DNA of 64,000 nt from Virgibacillus sp. SK37 (lineage in GTDB: Bacteria > Bacillota > Bacilli > Bacillales > Amphibacillaceae), in assembly GCF_000725285.1 (NCBI RefSeq), contig NZ_CP007161.1:2084213-2148212 (forward strand), given 5' to 3'. How positions within the stretch are numbered: position 1 is the stretch's first letter; each line of letters begins with the position of its first letter. The translations under genes and the position numbers were made by a program. Positions 1 to 9,501 of the stretch are shown here, in pieces. Under the pieces are notes generated by a model. It saw only the letters and a list, made by a program, of their open reading frames with translations, searched no databases and was not told the origin of the DNA.

Positions 1-337
1 TTAAAAATTCAAAATTTAAAATACCAACAATTACTAAGCCAAAAAAAATAATCAGGATAGCTCCCACTTGTCGGATGATATTCTTATAGGTAAGTAAAAA
101 GTCAGAAACGAAAGAACTAAGAAAACCCATCATAATAAATACACTGGAAAAACCAACTAAAAAGAAAATAGTATGAAGAATGGCTTTTTTATTTAACCTT
201 TTATTCTCTTCTTTTATTTCGCTAACACTCATTCCTGTTATGTAAGAAAGAAATGCAGGATATAAAGGCAACACGCACGGTGAAATAAAAGATAAAAAAC
301 CTGCACCAAACGCTAAAAATATATTTATCTCTGACAT
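1..337 (-). CDS. ccdA: CcdA, cytochrome c biogenesis thiol-disulfide transporter (N-terminal part, cut by window edge)
   Basis: The first 112 codons of a CcdA/DsbD-type polytopic membrane protein are present; the frame is still open at base 1, so the C-terminal half lies outside. CcdA passes reducing power from cytoplasmic thioredoxin across the membrane to extracytoplasmic thiol proteins used in cytochrome c and spore cortex biogenesis (family knowledge). The start ATG (335-337) follows a strong AGGAGG. The N-terminus contains the signature around SPCVLPLYPAF, with the first conserved Cys, and the FLSYITG segment. The B. subtilis order tkt-sirA-yneF-ccdA is conserved. Identity is confident; only completeness is lacking. 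Confidence 0.93.
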   Translation of the reverse strand, partial: MSEINIFLAFGAGFLSFISPCVLPLYPAFLSYITGMSVSEIKEENKRLNKKAILHTIFFLVGFSSVFIMMGFLSSFVSDFLLTYKNIIRQVGAILIIFFGLVIVGILNFEFL

Positions 338-450
338 AGTATACCTCCTAGAAATCCTTAATTACAGTCTATCAAATAAATAAACCAAATTATAAATCGT
401 TTTTGACAAATAACCGAAAATTCTTCGTAATATTTAATGAAATACAAACA

Positions 451-474
451 CCCCTTGCTATTCATAGCAAGGGG
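451..474 (-). terminator. Rho-independent terminator after yneF
   Basis: A perfect 9-bp stem (CCCCTTGCT / AGCAAGGGG) with a 6-nt loop lies 30 bases past the yneF stop. It is followed on the minus strand by a T-rich run. It separates yneF from ccdA. Confidence 0.8.
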
Positions 475-503
475 CTTGGACCATGGATAAGAGAATTAGT
501 GCT

Positions 504-725
504 TTATTTTCCTGTTTGGTTATTCATAGCACGCATCATTTGATTGATTTTCTTTTGTGATGGTTTTTGCCCCATCTGCATCATTAACGTACGAAGCATT
601 TGCTCATTAATAGGTGGATTCTTTTTTAAATAGCTCATCATATATTTTCTAGCAATGAAAAATCCAAGAGCAACACCAACAATTAATGCTGCAATAGCGA
701 TTAATACGACCCAAATAGTGCTCAT
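504..725 (-). CDS. yneF: YneF family small membrane protein (UPF0154)
   Basis: A 73-aa protein with one N-terminal transmembrane helix (about residues 5-25, ending in GFFIARKY) and a basic cytoplasmic tail containing [20 protein letters not shown], the hallmark of the YneF family. Its function is not established; it is conserved across Bacilli. It lies between sirA and ccdA as in B. subtilis. An AGGAGG-type ribosome site precedes the ATG. Length and sequence fit the family fully. Confidence 0.93.
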   Translation of the reverse strand: MSTIWVVLIAIAALIVGVALGFFIARKYMMSYLKKNPPINEQMLRTLMMQMGQKPSQKKINQMMRAMNNQTGK

Positions 726-770
726 GTCAAGCTTTCCTCCTTCGTGTTGTCTCTTATACAGTATAGTAAA

Positions 771-1232
771 TCAAAGAAAGGAATACAATACTTGTTCACT
801 CTGATTTCCATGATTACTAGTAATTATAGGAGAAATCCATCCAAAGTTATTCACATTTCTACCTGTGATAAACAAATTGCTATGAAAACTCCGTAGCATA
901 GGAAATAATATTTCTTCTGCATCCTGCAAAGAATTACAACGAAATTTTAATTGTTTTTCATCCATATGTAAAGAAATATAGGTCTTTTTTTGATGAATGA
1001 TTAATTGTGAGCCATTAAATTGTAACATAAAAGCGTTATTATAGTAGTTTTTTATATGTGAAATTAATCGTGATTCAGGAAAAGAACGAGTAATATAATT
1101 AAATTGTTTTTTTAATATGTCGTTTGAGAGGTCATTTCTATAATCTTTAAAAAAATGATATAATAAATTACTTTTGTGGAAATAATGTGCTGCAACCTCT
1201 TCTTTTATCCAGTAGATAGAATATGCATCCAT
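771..1232 (-). CDS. sirA: SirA, sporulation inhibitor of replication
   Basis: A 153-aa protein recognised by its IKEEVAAHYF start and overall match to SirA/YneE (about 148 aa in B. subtilis). SirA is made early in sporulation under Spo0A control and binds domain I of DnaA to stop new rounds of replication (family knowledge). I place the start at 1232, where ATG follows AAAGGAGGAGATAAA. An upstream in-frame ATG at 1268 would add 12 residues but has no ribosome site. It stands between tkt and yneF as in B. subtilis, but is separated from tkt by a large repeat element. Confidence 0.9.
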   Translation of the reverse strand: MDAYSIYWIKEEVAAHYFHKSNLLYHFFKDYRNDLSNDILKKQFNYITRSFPESRLISHIKNYYNNAFMLQFNGSQLIIHQKKTYISLHMDEKQLKFRCNSLQDAEEILFPMLRSFHSNLFITGRNVNNFGWISPIITSNHGNQSEQVLYSFL

Positions 1233-1412
1233 TTTATCTCCTCCTTTTATATATTCTATTATACGCATTAAATTTCAGAATAATGTCACATTATCACGCA
1301 AAATCACACTTGTTTTGTCGATGAAAAGAATATTAGTTCGATTTTCATGTTTTCATAGATTTTTAACGGCTACATAAATATTTTTAGAGTATGAAGGTTC
1401 TATTAACCATCA

Positions 1413-2083
1413 GAAAAAATAGGTTCTACTGCAAATGTTGGGGTACATAGGTATTTAGTTATTTCATAGTTGGGGTAAACTCCGAACTAACTTGGTAGGA
1501 CTGTACTTTCTAGATTACATCCCTAAAATTGGCTAAATAACAACGCTACGGAAAAATACTGCGCTTATCAGGGGCGGCTGATGAGCCTCCTCATGCTAAC
1601 GCATGAGGCCACTGAAAAAGTCCGGTAAATTCTTGAGAAGGCTAGTTCCAAAAAATTACATCACCACTTTTTAGTCTATGAGTGGAGTAAACTGGTATTG
1701 ACTCTCCATCTAGGCAAATTAAACAACGAAATTTTGGGATAGCGTTTTTTGAAAAACTTCTATTTTAGTAGAGAATGACTTTTTCAGTGGCTTCGAATAG
1801 CATGAGCTGAAGACACTAAACGGAGCGTAGCGGAGGAAGCGGCTGAAGCCATGCCGGGCGGCAAAGAAGACACTGTGAGGTATCGAACAGATGTCGCGCT
1901 TGTACCTGGAGGTGTGAAAGCGTTCATCTGCAATGGAAATCAATGGCGATAGATGATCTGCTAGGGGTGTTTAGTCCCATAACCCTGCTACAAGTTGATT
2001 GCTTTCACACCTTCGAGCACAAGAGAGAAGTGTATTTTCCGAATTATTGAATAACCCCAACATATATATTAGAATCGAAAAAT
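1413..2083. repeat. Fold-back intergenic repeat, copy A
   Basis: Non-coding, GC-richer DNA between tkt and sirA. The outer ends are imperfect inverted repeats: AAATGTTGGGGT at about 1433 and ACCCCAACAT at 2053-2062. The core at about 1792-1945 is more than 90% identical by eye to the reverse complement of copy D (about 50105-50275), including the GGAGCGTAGCGGAGGAAGC block. The left part (about 1548-1590) matches the right arm of copies C and D. A 184-bp insertion (1608-1791) splits it. The 74-codon ORF at 1719-1943 is inside the repeat and is not considered a gene. Confidence 0.8.
1608..1791. mobile_element. 184-bp MITE-like insertion with 15-bp terminal inverted repeats
   Basis: The ends GCCACTGAAAAAGTC (1608-1622) and GACTTTTTCAGTGGC (1777-1791) are perfect inverted repeats. 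The interior is AT-rich and carries no transposase. The ends resemble those I associate with IS1182-family elements of Bacillaceae (recalled, not checked). It sits beside the stem-loop CCTCATGC-TAAC-GCATGAGG at 1588-1607, and interrupts sequence that is continuous in copy D. Confidence 0.6.
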
Positions 2084-2121
2084 AAAAAGATGACCCGTAT
2101 TAACTAGGGTCATCTTTTTTT
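2084..2121 (-). terminator. Terminator after tkt
   Basis: Stem AAAAAGATGACCC / GGGTCATCTTTTT with a 10-nt loop, 17 bases beyond the tkt stop. The A and T tracts make it potentially bidirectional. Confidence 0.85.
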
Positions 2122-2137
2122 ACATAGGGATTTAATT

Positions 2138-4138
2138 TTATATGAAAGATTTTACATGGTTTACTACATTTTCAACAGTAAATCCATATTCTTCTATCAC
2201 TTTATCTCCGTTGGCTGAAGCTCCGAATTTGTCGATAGCAATAATCTTTCCTTCACTACCAGCATATCGTTCCCAACCGAAGGAAGCTGCCATTTCTATG
2301 GCAACACGTTTTTTCACTTGTGGAGGAAGAATTTTATTCTTATATGCCTCCTCTTGTGCATTAAAACGATCCCAAGAAGGCATGCTGACAACCTGCACGT
2401 CAATCCCTTTCGAAGCCAATTCTTTCTGAGCTGCCACTGCCAATTGTACCTCAGAACCTGTTGCAAGCAATAGCGCATCAGGAATATCCTTCTCGGCCTT
2501 ACTTACAATATATGCCCCTCTTTTGACACCTTCATAGGCATGTTCCTTTGTACCTTCTAATGTTGGTAAATTTTGTCTTGTAAGAACTAATGCTGTAGGA
2601 GTATCTGTAGACTCCAGAGCAAGTCTCCAAGCGGCCTGAGTTTCATTTCCATCTGCAGGGCGAATCAACGATAAACCAGGCATAGCACGTAAAGCAGCTA
2701 AATGTTCTACAGGTTCATGTGTCGGCCCATCTTCTCCAACAGCAATGGAGTCATGTGTGAAAACATAAGTTACTGGGACATTCATAATGGATGATAATCT
2801 TACAGCAGGTCTTAAGTAATCACTAAAGACAAAGAAAGTTCCCGCATACACGTTTAAACCACCATGTAAAGCCATTCCATTTAATGCTGCACCCATTGCG
2901 TGCTCCCTGACACCAAACCATACATTCCGTCCGGCGTAGTTATTACGTGTGAAATCATCTTCATCATTAATGGATGTTTTATTAGATCCTGCCAGATCCG
3001 CACTACCCCCAAAGAAGTTCGGTACAGCTTTAGCTATGGCATTGAGCACTTTACCAGATGAAGCTCTTGTAGCCAACGTATCTTTTTCAGGTTCAAATAC
3101 AGGTAGTTCCTTTTCCCAATCTACCGGAAGCTTACCATCCAATGCTAATTCAAATTCATTGGCTAACTCTGGATATTTTTCTTTATATGCTTCTAATTGC
3201 TGATTCCATTTTTCTTCAGCAACTGCGCCATTGTCAGCAATTTTTTCTTTGAAATCTGAATAAACGGCTTCTGGTACGTGGAAATCTTCATGACCCCACT
3301 TATAAAATTCTTTTGTTAGTTTTACTTCATCTTTACCAAGTGGTGCACCATGGGAAGCAGCTGATGCTGATTTATTAGGTGAACCATAGCCGATAACTGT
3401 TTTGACCTCAATCAATGTAGGCTGTGCCGTATTTTCTTGTGCTTTTCTAATCGCAGCCCTTAACTCATTGAGGTCATTCCCATCTTCTACACGAATCACT
3501 TGCCAACCATAGGCCTGAAAACGTTGCTCTGTATTATCAGAGAATGAACGGTTTAATTCTCCATCTAGAGAAATATCATTAGAATCATACAATGCAATTA
3601 GTTTTCCAAGACCAAGATGACCTGCTAGAGATGCAGCTTCATGTGATATGCCTTCCATTAAATCTCCGTCACTTACTAGAGCATACGTATAATGATCAAC
3701 AACGGCAATATCATCCTTATTAAATTTGGCTGCTAAATGAGCTTCAGCCATTGCCATACCAACAGACATAGCAATACCTTGTCCCAAAGGGCCGGTAGTT
3801 GCCTCCACTCCGTCCGTGTGGTTTACTTCTGGGTGACCAGGAGTCTTAGAATCCCATTGTCTGAATTGCTTTAAATCATCAATTGTCACATTATATCCTG
3901 ATAAATGCAGCAAGCTATATAGCAACATAGATCCATGACCCGCCGATAATACGAAGCGGTCTCTATTAAACCACTTTGAATTGCTCGGATTATGTGTCAT
4001 AAAATCAGTCCATAATGTGTAAGCCATCGGAGCAGCCCCCATTGGGAGACCAGGGTGACCAGAATTTGCGTTTTCGATAGCGTCAATGGATAAAGTTCGA
4101 ATGGTATTCACTGATTGTTCTTCAATATTGTTTGGCAT
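2138..4138 (-). CDS. tkt: Transketolase
   Basis: 666 aa, full length for bacterial transketolases. The thiamine-diphosphate enzyme moves two-carbon units between sugar phosphates in the non-oxidative pentose phosphate pathway. Visible features are SGHPG near residue 26, the ThDP/Mg motif SDGDLMEG at 156-163 followed by YDSND, the pyrimidine domain from about 350 with [10 protein letters not shown], and [15 protein letters not shown]. The start ATG has GAGGAG 7 bases upstream. It has its own promoter and terminator, so it is probably monocistronic and constitutive. Confidence 0.97.
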   Translation of the reverse strand: MPNNIEEQSVNTIRTLSIDAIENANSGHPGLPMGAAPMAYTLWTDFMTHNPSNSKWFNRDRFVLSAGHGSMLLYSLLHLSGYNVTIDDLKQFRQWDSKTPGHPEVNHTDGVEATTGPLGQGIAMSVGMAMAEAHLAAKFNKDDIAVVDHYTYALVSDGDLMEGISHEAASLAGHLGLGKLIALYDSNDISLDGELNRSFSDNTEQRFQAYGWQVIRVEDGNDLNELRAAIRKAQENTAQPTLIEVKTVIGYGSPNKSASAASHGAPLGKDEVKLTKEFYKWGHEDFHVPEAVYSDFKEKIADNGAVAEEKWNQQLEAYKEKYPELANEFELALDGKLPVDWEKELPVFEPEKDTLATRASSGKVLNAIAKAVPNFFGGSADLAGSNKTSINDEDDFTRNNYAGRNVWFGVREHAMGAALNGMALHGGLNVYAGTFFVFSDYLRPAVRLSSIMNVPVTYVFTHDSIAVGEDGPTHEPVEHLAALRAMPGLSLIRPADGNETQAAWRLALESTDTPTALVLTRQNLPTLEGTKEHAYEGVKRGAYIVSKAEKDIPDALLLATGSEVQLAVAAQKELASKGIDVQVVSMPSWDRFNAQEEAYKNKILPPQVKKRVAIEMAASFGWERYAGSEGKIIAIDKFGASANGDKVIEEYGFTVENVVNHVKSFI

Positions 4139-4181
4139 ATAATAAGCTCCTCTCGTAAATACAACTTTAATATCCTACTTT

Positions 4182-4210
4182 ATTCTATAACGAAAGAACA
4201 TTAGTAACAA
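4182..4210 (-). promoter_or_regulatory. Probable sigma-A promoter of tkt
   Basis: On the minus strand TTGTTA (4205-4210) is followed after 17 bases by TAGAAT (4182-4187), 44 bases before the tkt ATG. Spacing is ideal and each hexamer is close to consensus. Confidence 0.5.
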
Positions 4211-4292
4211 GTATTATAGGATACAAAAAACGTTTCTTGTGATAGTTTGAACAAACCTCCGGAAATTATTAATTAATTTAACGATCATTTAA

Positions 4293-4526
4293 TTAATGCT
4301 TTTTGTTTCTCTCTTGTAAATCTCTCACTTTTTGAGGGGTAACGTCATTACCTTCCGGATCCATAACAGTCATAGATTTAAACTGGTTTTTAAAAGAACT
4401 GCGGACATTTTTCAAATATTCTTCCCGCAACTTCTTTTGTTCTATTTTCTCCTCATTCGATAAGCCCTCTTGCTTTGATTTTTTAGCTAACTGATTGATT
4501 CGTTCCAACTTATCTTTGGATAACAT
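4293..4526 (-). CDS. ynzC: YnzC family protein (DUF896)
   Basis: 77-aa helical protein with the DUF896 pattern: MLSKDKLERINQLAKKSK, then EQKKLREEYL, then a C-terminal VTPQKVRDLQ. The B. subtilis homologue is SOS-induced with yneA-yneB; its function is unknown. The ATG at 4526 follows GGTAGGAGGT; an upstream ATG at 4559 would place the ribosome site inside the gene and is rejected. It is the last gene of the divergent SOS unit. Confidence 0.92.
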   Translation of the reverse strand: MLSKDKLERINQLAKKSKQEGLSNEEKIEQKKLREEYLKNVRSSFKNQFKSMTVMDPEGNDVTPQKVRDLQERNKKH

Positions 4527-4619
4527 TATAATTAAACCTCCTACCCGAGTGAATGCCAATATAAAAAGACAGGAACGATCGTTCCTGTCTTTCTATATTA
4601 CGCTCCATAATACTTATAT

Positions 4620-5261
<642 letters not shown>

Positions 5262-5294
5262 CTAAACTTCTCCTGCCTTTTACTCTTATATTCT

Positions 5295-5387
5295 TCAACT
5301 TGTAACCATAGCATAATACAAAAATCCTAATGTTAATGCAAATGCCACCAGATAGAATACGTCTGTTTTTGTTAATTTTCCAAACAT
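5295..5387 (-). CDS. 30-aa membrane microprotein in the yneA position (SOS controlled)
   Basis: ATG at 5385-5387 follows GCAGGAGGTGG and opens a 30-codon frame ending in TGA at 5295-5297. It starts MFGKLTKTDVFYLVAFA and continues as a hydrophobic helix (about residues 10-29). This is the first gene of the unit divergent from lexA, exactly where B. subtilis has yneA. YneA is a 105-aa cell-division inhibitor with an N-terminal membrane anchor and a LysM domain. Here the LysM part is absent: only 36 bases separate the stop from yneB. It may be a minimal division inhibitor or an unrelated micropeptide. Expression is likely because ribosome site, promoter and LexA boxes are all present. Confidence 0.65.
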   Translation of the reverse strand: MFGKLTKTDVFYLVAFALTLGFLYYAMVTS

Positions 5388-5413
5388 AGTAAAATCCACC
5401 TCCTGCAAAATTA

Positions 5414-5425
5414 GAACTTCTGTTC
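5414..5425. promoter_or_regulatory. LexA (DinR) box 1
   Basis: GAACTTCTGTTC is a perfect GAAC-N4-GTTC palindrome. It lies downstream of the -10 of the yneA-position gene, so LexA here would block its transcription. Confidence 0.8.
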
Positions 5426-5440
5426 GTTCATCTAACAAAA

Positions 5441-5468
5441 GTATTACACGAACATATGATCTTGTCAA
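5441..5468 (-). promoter_or_regulatory. Sigma-A promoter of the SOS microgene-yneB-ynzC unit
   Basis: TTGACA (5463-5468), a 16-base spacer and TAATAC (5441-5446) on the minus strand. LexA box 2 lies within the spacer, which explains SOS control. Confidence 0.7.
5450..5461. promoter_or_regulatory. LexA box 2 (one mismatch)
   Basis: GAACATATGATC departs from GAAC-N4-GTTC at one base. It lies between the -35 and -10 of the divergent promoter. Confidence 0.6.
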
Positions 5469-5478
5469 GCTTTTTCTC

Positions 5479-5490
5479 GAACGAACGTTT
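5479..5490. promoter_or_regulatory. LexA box 3
   Basis: Read with its flanks as CGAACGAACGTTTG (5478-5491), this matches the Bacillus consensus CGAACRNRYGTTYC at 13 of 14 positions. It overlaps the lexA -35. The lexA-yneA region of B. subtilis also has three such sites. Confidence 0.8.
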
Positions 5491-5517
5491 GCTTTTTCTA
5501 TCTCCCAATGATAAACT
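5489..5517 (+). promoter_or_regulatory. Probable lexA promoter
   Basis: TTGCTT (5489-5494), 17 bases, then TAAACT (5512-5517) on the plus strand, 38 bases before the lexA ATG and overlapped by LexA box 3. Confidence 0.55.
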
Positions 5518-5554
5518 AATACTAATTAAACTATATGTGCGAGGTGTTTGATAG

Positions 5555-6178
5555 ATGACAAAACTTTCTAATAGACAGCAAATGATTTTAGACTTTATAA
5601 AAGAAGAAGTTACTAAAAAGGGTTATCCACCATCAGTTAGGGAAATAGCGGTTGCTGTTGGGCTTGCTTCGAGCTCAACAGTGCATGGGCATCTTGCCAG
5701 ACTGGAAAGCAAAGGGTTTATTCGCAGAGATCCTACGAAACCCAGAGCGATTGAAATACTTGATATTACAGGGGAAGATAGCATTCCAAGGGAGGAAGCG
5801 ATCTATGCTCCTGTTATTGGTAAAGTAACTGCCGGACTTCCTATTACAGCAGTAGAAAACATTGAGGAATTTGTGCCACTTCCAAGTAATACAGCTAGCC
5901 CGGATGATCAACTATTTGTTTTGGTAATTGAAGGAGAGAGTATGATTGAGGCTGGAATCCTTGATGGAGACATGGTCATAGTAAAACAGCAAAACACTGC
6001 CCAGAACAGTGATATTGTGGTTGCTATGACAGAAGAAAACGAAGCAACAGTTAAACGCTTTTTTAAAGAACGCGATCATATACGGTTACAACCCGAAAAC
6101 GCAACTATGGAACCATTATTGTACAAAAATGTAAGTATACTAGGAAAAGTTATTGGATTGTATCGCAATATCCATTAA
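5555..6178 (+). CDS. lexA: LexA, SOS repressor
   Basis: 207 aa, normal length. The N-terminal winged helix (about 1-70) binds SOS boxes; the C-terminal S24 protease domain cleaves itself when RecA filaments form. The cleavage site is Ala93-Gly94 in VTAGLP, and the catalytic dyad is Ser129 (in EGESMIEAG) and Lys167 (in ATVKRFF). A GAGGTG ribosome site precedes the ATG. It is the only confident plus-strand gene in the window and is divergent from the SOS microgene-yneB-ynzC. The three boxes between them imply autoregulation. Confidence 0.97.
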   Translation: MTKLSNRQQMILDFIKEEVTKKGYPPSVREIAVAVGLASSSTVHGHLARLESKGFIRRDPTKPRAIEILDITGEDSIPREEAIYAPVIGKVTAGLPITAVENIEEFVPLPSNTASPDDQLFVLVIEGESMIEAGILDGDMVIVKQQNTAQNSDIVVAMTEENEATVKRFFKERDHIRLQPENATMEPLLYKNVSILGKVIGLYRNIH

Positions 6179-6284
6179 AAACAGCATCAACAATTTGAAT
6201 TTAACAAGCTAAATCGCCCTTTCTCGGACGCAAGTGCTATACAAGACTCCTATGCAGAGCCAAAATTTTATACTTTATTACATT

Positions 6285-6312
6285 AAAAAAACTGCCATAA
6301 TGGCAGTTTTTT
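6285..6312. terminator. Bidirectional terminator between lexA and glnA
   Basis: ACTGCCA-TAA-TGGCAGT (6291-6307) is flanked by an A run and a T run, so it can serve both convergent genes. Confidence 0.85.
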
Positions 6313-6335
6313 AGATTTCAAGTCAATTTGCTTTC

Positions 6336-7676
6336 TTAGTACGTACTTAAATATTGTTCTCTTTCCCAAGGATGTACCGTCGTGCGGAACATATCCCATT
6401 CAATTTCTTTTGCTTCCAGGAAATGTTCATATAAATGATCTCCAAGCGCTTTAACAATAACCTCATCCTGCTCTAATTCTCTCAAAGCACCCATTAGTGT
6501 AGAAGGTAAATCCTTAATTCCGTTCTCTTCTCGTTCCGCTCTAGTCATTACATAAATATTTCGGTCAACAGCAGCTGGCGGGGTTAGTTTATTTTCAACA
6601 CCATCAAGCCCAGCTGCTAATAATACTGCCATAGCCATGTATGGGTTGGCTGCCGGGTCCACACTACGTACTTCAATCCGTGTACTGAGACCTCTGGAGT
6701 ATGGAATACGTACCAAAGGACTTCTGTTTGCTGCGGACCAAGCTACATAGGATGGAGCTTCATATCCAGGAACAAGTCTCTTATATGAGTTCACTGTTGG
6801 ATTAGTTACTGCTGTGAAGTTTGTTGCGTGCTTCATAATACCAGCCGTAAATTGAAATGCTACATCACTTAGTTGCATGTCACCCTGCTTATCAAAAAAC
6901 ATATTTTTCCCATTTTTAAACAGCGACATGTTTACATGCATTCCAGAACCATTTACACCAAACAAAGGTTTTGGCATAAAAGTAGCATGAAGATTATGTT
7001 TTCTGGCAATTGTTTTTACTACTAGTTTAAATGTTTGAATATCATCAGCATGTTTAACTGCATCCGCATATTTAAAGTCAATTTCGTGTTGGCCTGGTGC
7101 GCCCTCATGATGAGATGCTTCAATTTCAAAGCCCATTTCTTCTAATTCAAGAACAATGTCTCTACGGCAATTTTCCCCTAAATCAGTTGGAGCAAGATCA
7201 AAATAGCCTCCGCGATCATTCAGTTCCAGAGAAGGATCGCCTTTTTCATCTAATTTAAATAAAAAGAATTCCGGTTCTGTACCGATATTAAAAGCATCAA
7301 AGCCTAGCTCTTCCATTTTCTTCAAATTACGCTTAAGGTTATAGCGAGGACATCCTTCAAATGGAGTTCCATCCGGATTGTAAATATCACAAATAAAGCG
7401 GGCTACTTTACCTTTATCTGATGTCCATGGAAATACCACAAACGAATCAAGATCTGGATATAAATACATATCTGATTCCTCAATCCGAACAAAACCTTCG
7501 ATGGAAGACCCGTCAAACATCATCTTATTATCTAGTGCTTTTTTAAGTTGACTTAGTGGAATTTCCACATTCTTGATAATTCCCAGCATATCTGTAAATT
7601 GCAGACGAATAAATCGTACGTTCTCTTCCTCGATTTGCCTTAATATTTCCTCTTTGGTAATTCGTTTTCCCATCAT
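6336..7676 (-). CDS. glnA: Glutamine synthetase type I
   Basis: 446 aa, the Gram-positive GSI-alpha length. It makes glutamine from glutamate, ammonia and ATP, and in Bacillus also controls TnrA and GlnR when feedback-inhibited. Visible are FDGSSIEGF (54-62), metal ligands in [26 protein letters not shown] and [12 protein letters not shown]. The adenylylation loop of the beta type is absent. Two adjacent ATGs follow AGGAGGAGAA; either fits. Cotranscribed with glnR, 54 bases upstream, with a terminator downstream. Confidence 0.97.
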   Translation of the reverse strand: MMGKRITKEEILRQIEEENVRFIRLQFTDMLGIIKNVEIPLSQLKKALDNKMMFDGSSIEGFVRIEESDMYLYPDLDSFVVFPWTSDKGKVARFICDIYNPDGTPFEGCPRYNLKRNLKKMEELGFDAFNIGTEPEFFLFKLDEKGDPSLELNDRGGYFDLAPTDLGENCRRDIVLELEEMGFEIEASHHEGAPGQHEIDFKYADAVKHADDIQTFKLVVKTIARKHNLHATFMPKPLFGVNGSGMHVNMSLFKNGKNMFFDKQGDMQLSDVAFQFTAGIMKHATNFTAVTNPTVNSYKRLVPGYEAPSYVAWSAANRSPLVRIPYSRGLSTRIEVRSVDPAANPYMAMAVLLAAGLDGVENKLTPPAAVDRNIYVMTRAEREENGIKDLPSTLMGALRELEQDEVIVKALGDHLYEHFLEAKEIEWDMFRTTVHPWEREQYLSTY

Positions 7677-7730
7677 TTCTCCTCCTGATTTGAGTTGGAT
7701 TTATATAAAGAGAGGATAACTCTCTTTTTC

Positions 7731-8117
7731 CTAATTCCTAAAAAACCTTGATAATTCTCCTTGTCTCAAGCTCGCTTTCCCATATCTTCCTGCCTCATTT
7801 AACTCATTTCGTAAAATACTTCGTAGTTCCTTATCAGAAAGCTCGGTTTTACCTTGTGTTTTTGGCTCATCACTTACTTCTTCAAGTAATAGTTTAATAC
7901 CAGCAATATTTAAACCACGATCAAGTAGTGATTTAATTTCTAGTAACTTATCCACATCATTAAATGAGAATAATCTTTGATTACCTGTAGTTCTTTCGGG
8001 ATGAATTAGACTGTTTTCTTCGTAATATCTTATCTGTCTTGCTGTTAATTCCGTTAGTTTAATAACTATCCCAATAGAGAATAAGGGCATGGATCGTCTC
8101 TCTTTATCATTCAACAC
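7731..8117 (-). CDS. glnR: GlnR, MerR-family nitrogen regulator
   Basis: 128 aa with an N-terminal MerR-type winged helix ([26 protein letters not shown]), a short dimer helix, and the C-terminal tail ending in [10 protein letters not shown]. That tail is the part touched by feedback-inhibited glutamine synthetase (family knowledge). GlnR represses glnRA when nitrogen is plentiful. The two GlnR boxes on its own promoter fit autoregulation, and glnA follows directly. Confidence 0.96.
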   Translation of the reverse strand: MLNDKERRSMPLFSIGIVIKLTELTARQIRYYEENSLIHPERTTGNQRLFSFNDVDKLLEIKSLLDRGLNIAGIKLLLEEVSDEPKTQGKTELSDKELRSILRNELNEAGRYGKASLRQGELSRFFRN

Positions 8118-8145
8118 ATAACCCCCTTATGTAATTATGTAACTT

Positions 8146-8174
8146 ATTATAATTTATGTCAGCTTAACTGTCAA
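8146..8174 (-). promoter_or_regulatory. Consensus sigma-A promoter of glnRA
   Basis: On the minus strand a perfect TTGACA (8169-8174), 17-base spacer and perfect TATAAT (8146-8151). Such a strong promoter is held down by the overlapping GlnR sites. Confidence 0.9.
8157..8173. promoter_or_regulatory. GlnR/TnrA box 2 overlapping the -35
   Basis: TGTCA-N7-TGTCA, one mismatch from TGTNAN7TNACA. It covers the promoter spacer and the -35 hexamer. Confidence 0.6.
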
Positions 8175-8179
8175 ATTGA

Positions 8180-8196
8180 TGTTAGGTTTCCTAACA
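8180..8196. promoter_or_regulatory. GlnR/TnrA box 1, perfect consensus
   Basis: TGTTAGGTTTCCTAACA matches TGTNAN7TNACA exactly and is fully palindromic apart from its centre. It lies just upstream of the -35, the two-site arrangement known for B. subtilis glnRA. Confidence 0.85.
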
Positions 8197-8210
8197 TTAT
8201 AGAATAAATA

Positions 8211-8242
8211 AAAAGGAAGAGATAGCTTCCTCTCTTCCTTTT
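8211..8242 (-). terminator. Terminator after ynbB
   Basis: A 12-bp stem AAAAGGAAGAGA / TCTCTTCCTTTT with an 8-nt loop, immediately past the ynbB stop. Confidence 0.8.
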
Positions 8243-8247
8243 CCCTT

Positions 8248-9492
8248 TTATAAAGTTAAAAAACCTTTTCTTTGAAGTTCTTTTACCGATTGAGTAATAG
8301 CTATCTTTACATGCGCATAGGTTAAACCACCCTGAACAAAAACAATGTACGGAGACCGCAATGGTCCATCTGCTGACAATTCAATACTCGAACCCTGAAT
8401 AAACGTCCCGGCTGCCATAATAACCTGATCCTCATATCCGGGCATCTCACTAGGATATGGTTTAACAAATGAGTTAACAGGAGAATTTTCTTGAATAGCC
8501 TGACAAAAAGCTACCATTTCCTTTTCCTCTTGAAACGTTACAGATTGAATTAAGTCAGTACGAACTGCTTGATAATGAGGAGATGTTGTATAGCCTGCTA
8601 ATTCTAACAATCTGGAAGTGAAAACTGCGCCTTTTAAAGCTTCTCCGACAACATGTGGAGCTAAAAAGAATCCTTGGTACATTTCATGCAATGTATTTAG
8701 CGTTGCTCCAGTTTCCTTACCAAGACCTGGTGCTGTTAACCTGTTGGCACATTGCAGAACAAGTTTTTCCTTCCCAACGATATAACCGCCAGCACGGACC
8801 ATTCCTCCACCAGGGTTTTTAATTAATGATCCTGCCATAATATCTGCACCGACATGTAATGGCTCTATTTCTTCGACAAATTCACCATAGCAATTATCTA
8901 CAAAAATGATAATATCTTCATTTAAATCTTTAATGAATTTAACCATTTCTCCTATTTCTTCTACTGTGAACGAAGGCCGGTCATCATACCCTTTTGATCT
9001 TTGAATACCAATTACTTTCGTTTTGCTGCTTATATTTTCTTGGATAGAAGGATAATTAACGGACCCATTTAAATTTAAATTGACTTCTTTGTAGGAAACT
9101 TGAAAGTCTTTTAACGAGCCGGTAGCAGGTTTACCGCGCTTACCAATAACTTCCTCTAACGTATCATAAGGTTTTCCGGTTATATAAATAAGTTCATCGC
9201 CTGGTCTTAACAATCCAAATAGAGTGGTGGAAATAGCATGAGTACCTGATACCAACTGGGGTCTGACAAGGGCATCCTCTCCCCCAAATACATCTGCATA
9301 AACTTTCTCTAAGACTTCTCTTCCCATGTCATCATAGCCATACCCGCTCGTCGAATTAAAATGACTGTCACTCACACGATTTCTCTTAAACGCATCTAGC
9401 ACTCGTTTCTGATTTATCGCTACAGTTTTATTAATTTTATTATGAATATGCTTGCAATCTTTTTCTGCTTTTTCTACTAATTGTTCTAACAT
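8248..9492 (-). CDS. ynbB: YnbB, PLP-dependent cystathionine/methionine gamma-lyase-like protein
   Basis: 414 aa, similar to the aluminium-resistance/YnbB family of fold-type I PLP enzymes. The PLP region reads IIIFVDNCYGEFVEEIEP, and the candidate Schiff-base lysine is in GSLIKNPGGG. The reaction has not been settled; annotation as methionine gamma-lyase is by family only. It follows hflX with 9 bases between, so the two are cotranscribed, and precedes glnR as in B. subtilis. Confidence 0.88.
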   Translation of the reverse strand: MLEQLVEKAEKDCKHIHNKINKTVAINQKRVLDAFKRNRVSDSHFNSTSGYGYDDMGREVLEKVYADVFGGEDALVRPQLVSGTHAISTTLFGLLRPGDELIYITGKPYDTLEEVIGKRGKPATGSLKDFQVSYKEVNLNLNGSVNYPSIQENISSKTKVIGIQRSKGYDDRPSFTVEEIGEMVKFIKDLNEDIIIFVDNCYGEFVEEIEPLHVGADIMAGSLIKNPGGGMVRAGGYIVGKEKLVLQCANRLTAPGLGKETGATLNTLHEMYQGFFLAPHVVGEALKGAVFTSRLLELAGYTTSPHYQAVRTDLIQSVTFQEEKEMVAFCQAIQENSPVNSFVKPYPSEMPGYEDQVIMAAGTFIQGSSIELSADGPLRSPYIVFVQGGLTYAHVKIAITQSVKELQRKGFLTL

Positions 9493-9501
9493 TGGTTGTT
9501 T

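Noticed and set aside
1719-1943. 74-codon minus ORF
   Set aside because: Made of repeat A and the nested MITE; no ribosome site.
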